Positions 41,612-43,260 of a stretch of DNA of 43,260 bases are shown in pieces (the first letter of the stretch is position 1; every line of letters begins with the position of its first letter). The DNA comes from Clostridiales bacterium UBA1758 (GTDB lineage: Bacteria; Bacillota; Clostridia; Oscillospirales; UBA1758), in contig DCHG01000008.1 in the NCBI GenBank assembly GCA_002315595.1, positions 1 to 43,260 on the forward strand, in the 5' to 3' direction. Both the position numbers and the translations under genes were made by a program. The notes below the pieces were generated by a model that was not told the origin of the DNA, searched no databases, and saw only the letters and a program-made list of their open reading frames with translations.

Positions 41612-42487
41612 TTACGATTTTCTTGAGCAGAGGTAATCGGCAAAATCGCAGAAGAAGTCATCATCCACGAATGCCTCTTTAATAATCTTTTTAGCCTTTT
41701 CCGTCTCATCTGAAACTATTTTCTCGCACTTTTCTATGCCCAGCAGTGATACAAACGTACTTTTGCCGTTTTCCTCATCGGAAAAAACGGGTTTTCCCAG
41801 CACCTCAGCGGAGGACGTAACATCTAAAATATCGTCTCTTATCTGGAATGCCAGCCCTATGGCCTTTGCATAGTTTTCGGCGGCAGTAATTTCCTTTTCA
41901 CTGTCTCCGCCGAGAATTGCACCCATCCTGCAGGCGGCGATTATCATGGCGGCAGTTTTCATATTATGCACCGTTGTGACCTGAGCGACATCAAATTCCA
42001 GTCTCTCGCCCAGCATATCCAGATACTGTCCGCCGCATATTCCCTTTTCTCCTGCGGCAAAGCTCAATTCATATGATGCCTTTATTACCTTTTCCGCAGG
42101 AAGAGGTGAAGACAGCATCGTCTCAAAGGCCGCCGCCTGAAGAGCATCTCCCGCAAGGGTTGCGGTACATTCGCCGTATACCTTATGATTTGTGGGCTTA
42201 CCGCGGCGCAGGTCATCGTTGTCCATGCAGGGCAAATCGTCGTGGATGAGGCTGTAGCAATGGAGCATCTCCACAGCACAGGCAAACGGCATTGCATCCT
42301 CGATTTTGCCGCCGCAGGCCTCGCAGAATTTCAGAACCAAGATTCCTCTTACACGCTTGCCGCCTGAGAGGAGGCTATAGCGCATGGCATCAAAAAGCTC
42401 CTTTTGAGGAAGCTCCTCGGTGAAATATCCGCAAAGTGCCCTATCCACCGCTTCCCTGAGCTCTTTCATTTTTTCGTTGACGCTCAC
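41612..42487 (-). CDS. ispA: Polyprenyl synthetase (farnesyl/geranyl diphosphate synthase, IspA type)
   Basis: IspA joins isopentenyl and dimethylallyl diphosphate to C10-C15 prenyl diphosphates. The 291-residue product has GGKRVRG near residues 42-48, the first Asp-rich motif in IHDDLPCMDNDDLRRGKPTNH, and the second in QIRDDILD, both magnesium-binding. The length is standard. GTG 42487 overlaps the xseB stop (GTGA) with GAGGTGG upstream; an ATG 18 bases later is the alternative. Codon use differs from most of the window: 7 of 11 arginines are AGA or AGG, and GAG is frequent. Confidence 0.95.
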   Translation of the reverse strand: MSVNEKMKELREAVDRALCGYFTEELPQKELFDAMRYSLLSGGKRVRGILVLKFCEACGGKIEDAMPFACAVEMLHCYSLIHDDLPCMDNDDLRRGKPTNHKVYGECTATLAGDALQAAAFETMLSSPLPAEKVIKASYELSFAAGEKGICGGQYLDMLGERLEFDVAQVTTVHNMKTAAMIIAACRMGAILGGDSEKEITAAENYAKAIGLAFQIRDDILDVTSSAEVLGKPVFSDEENGKSTFVSLLGIEKCEKIVSDETEKAKKIIKEAFVDDDFFCDFADYLCSRKS

Positions 42488-42717
42488 TGTATTTCCACCT
42501 CAAAGGGAAGCTCCTCGGGGCTTCCGTCCTCGCCCTTGCGGAGCATAACCACCTTCTGCTCTGCGTTATCCAGAACAGTGCCGCAGTATTTGATAAGCTC
42601 CGTTCCCTCGGCAAAAAGCTCAAGAGATTTTTCAAGAGGGGCGTCGCCCTTTTCAAGCATTCTCACTATTTCCTCAAGCCTTGTCATGGCCTGCTCAAAT
42701 GTCATATTGTCTGTCAT
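42484..42717 (-). CDS. xseB: Exodeoxyribonuclease VII small subunit
   Basis: XseB is the small subunit of the single-strand-specific exonuclease VII. The 77-residue product has the conserved FEQAMTRLEEIVRMLEKGDAPLEKSLELFAEG core of two helices. The SD GGGGAGGAA spans the xseA stop. It lies 2 bases after xseA and overlaps ispA by 4 bases. It shares the unusual codon choice of its neighbours. Confidence 0.94.
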   Translation of the reverse strand: MTDNMTFEQAMTRLEEIVRMLEKGDAPLEKSLELFAEGTELIKYCGTVLDNAEQKVVMLRKGEDGSPEELPFEVEIQ

Positions 42718-42719
42718 GA

Positions 42720-43260
42720 TTATTCCTCCCCATCGGCTGTGCAGTGCACCTTGCCGTCACTGAGTCTGATTATTATTTTATCTCCTGCCGCCACATCGTT
42801 TTTAGAATGCAGAAGCTTACCGTCTTCCTTTTCCGCTATTGAATAGCCTCTTGCAAGCACCTTTAACGGACTCAGCGCATCAAGCTTTGATACATATGAA
42901 ATATACGTATTTTTCCGTCTTGCAAGCTCTCTGTCAAGAGCTGAAAGCATCCGCTCTCTCGTTCTGTCGAGAAGCAGCCTCTTGTCATCTATATACGTCT
43001 CCGGGTCCTGCATTACCCTTCTCAGGGATAGGTCATCAAGGCGTTTACGCATCATTTTAAGCTCTGAAGTGAGGGCTCTGTTTATCCGTATGCCGTATTG
43101 GGCGATGGTCTCATTCAACTCCGCCATATCCGGCACGCACAGCTCCGCTCCGTTGGAGGGTGTTGCCGCTCTCAAGTCCGCAACGAAGTCGGATATGGTC
43201 ACATCCGGCTCATGACCTACTGCCGAAATTACGGGAATCTCCGAGGCAAATATGGCTCTC
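42720..43260 (-). CDS. xseA: Exodeoxyribonuclease VII large subunit (partial, C-terminal part)
   Basis: The gene runs off the right edge; about 179 C-terminal codons are present. The edge part reads RAIFASEIPVISAVGHEPD, then VTISDFVADLRAATPSNGAE, the conserved XseA catalytic-region signature. It is followed by the long helical region and a short beta-rich end (RGYSIAEKEDGKLL). A GTG at 43202 is internal, not the start. 12 of 17 arginine codons are AGA or AGG, and ATA is common for isoleucine, unlike the genes left of 41.5 kb. Confidence 0.95.
   Translation of the reverse strand, partial: RAIFASEIPVISAVGHEPDVTISDFVADLRAATPSNGAELCVPDMAELNETIAQYGIRINRALTSELKMMRKRLDDLSLRRVMQDPETYIDDKRLLLDRTRERMLSALDRELARRKNTYISYVSKLDALSPLKVLARGYSIAEKEDGKLLHSKNDVAAGDKIIIRLSDGKVHCTADGEE

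Overview
This window comes from a Gram-positive, Clostridia-like Bacillota genome, probably an uncultured anaerobe related to Oscillospiraceae. The evidence is the gene content and order: yicC-remA-gmk-rpoZ-priA-def-fmt-rsmB-rlmN-PP2C-prkC-rsgA, a PASTA-domain kinase, CwlD, RqcH, TrmK, ArgR next to RecN, and strong Shine-Dalgarno (SD) sequences with housekeeping-type promoters. I see no tRNA, rRNA, insertion sequence or CRISPR array.

Layout. (1) 1-11.0 kb, plus strand: a tightly packed, overlapping housekeeping run for nucleotide metabolism, transcription, replication restart, protein N-terminal processing, rRNA methylation, Ser/Thr phospho-signalling and ribosome assembly. (2) 11.0-16.8 kb, plus strand: a membrane protein of unknown function, cwlD, radA, an adaptor plus permease pair of an ABC-type exporter with no ATPase beside it, and a GME-fold-like protein. 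(3) 16.8-17.8 kb: a gene-poor segment with inverted repeats, a six-unit tandem repeat, a LexA-like box and a strong promoter. (4) 17.8-24.0 kb, plus strand: a Xer-type tyrosine recombinase overlapping a three-gene carbohydrate cassette (FAD oxidoreductase, GH27-like hydrolase, uncharacterised six-hairpin-like protein), closed by a terminator. (5) 24.0-28.4 kb, minus strand: DUF1858 protein, trmK, nif3-like, rqcH and a lipase-fold protein. (6) 28.5-33.3 kb, plus strand: ruvCAB, glmM, a SigH-like sigma factor and a two-zinc-ribbon protein. (7) 33.3-43.26 kb, minus strand: xseA (partial)-xseB-ispA, then a structured non-coding RNA, oapA-like gene, dxs, tlyA, nadK, argR, recN and tyrS.

The most notable system is in region 7. 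Between ispA and dxs lies about 640 nt of non-coding sequence with its own near-consensus minus-strand promoter, many local inverted repeats and a U-tract 3' end. It is followed at once by a small four-helix membrane protein with CorB/DUF21-like character. Size, position and neighbours match the OLE RNA (ornate, large, extremophilic RNA) and its membrane partner OapA, known from Bacillus halodurans and relatives and linked to magnesium and stress physiology. The main caveat is a sharp codon-usage change at the right edge: xseA-xseB-ispA use AGA/AGG for arginine and GAG and ATA often, whereas the rest of the window uses CGT/CGC and GAA. This suggests transfer, xenologous replacement or a chimeric assembly join near the OLE locus.

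Starts were assigned from SD spacing and family N-termini. All functional calls rest on recognised motifs and gene order only; no search was run.
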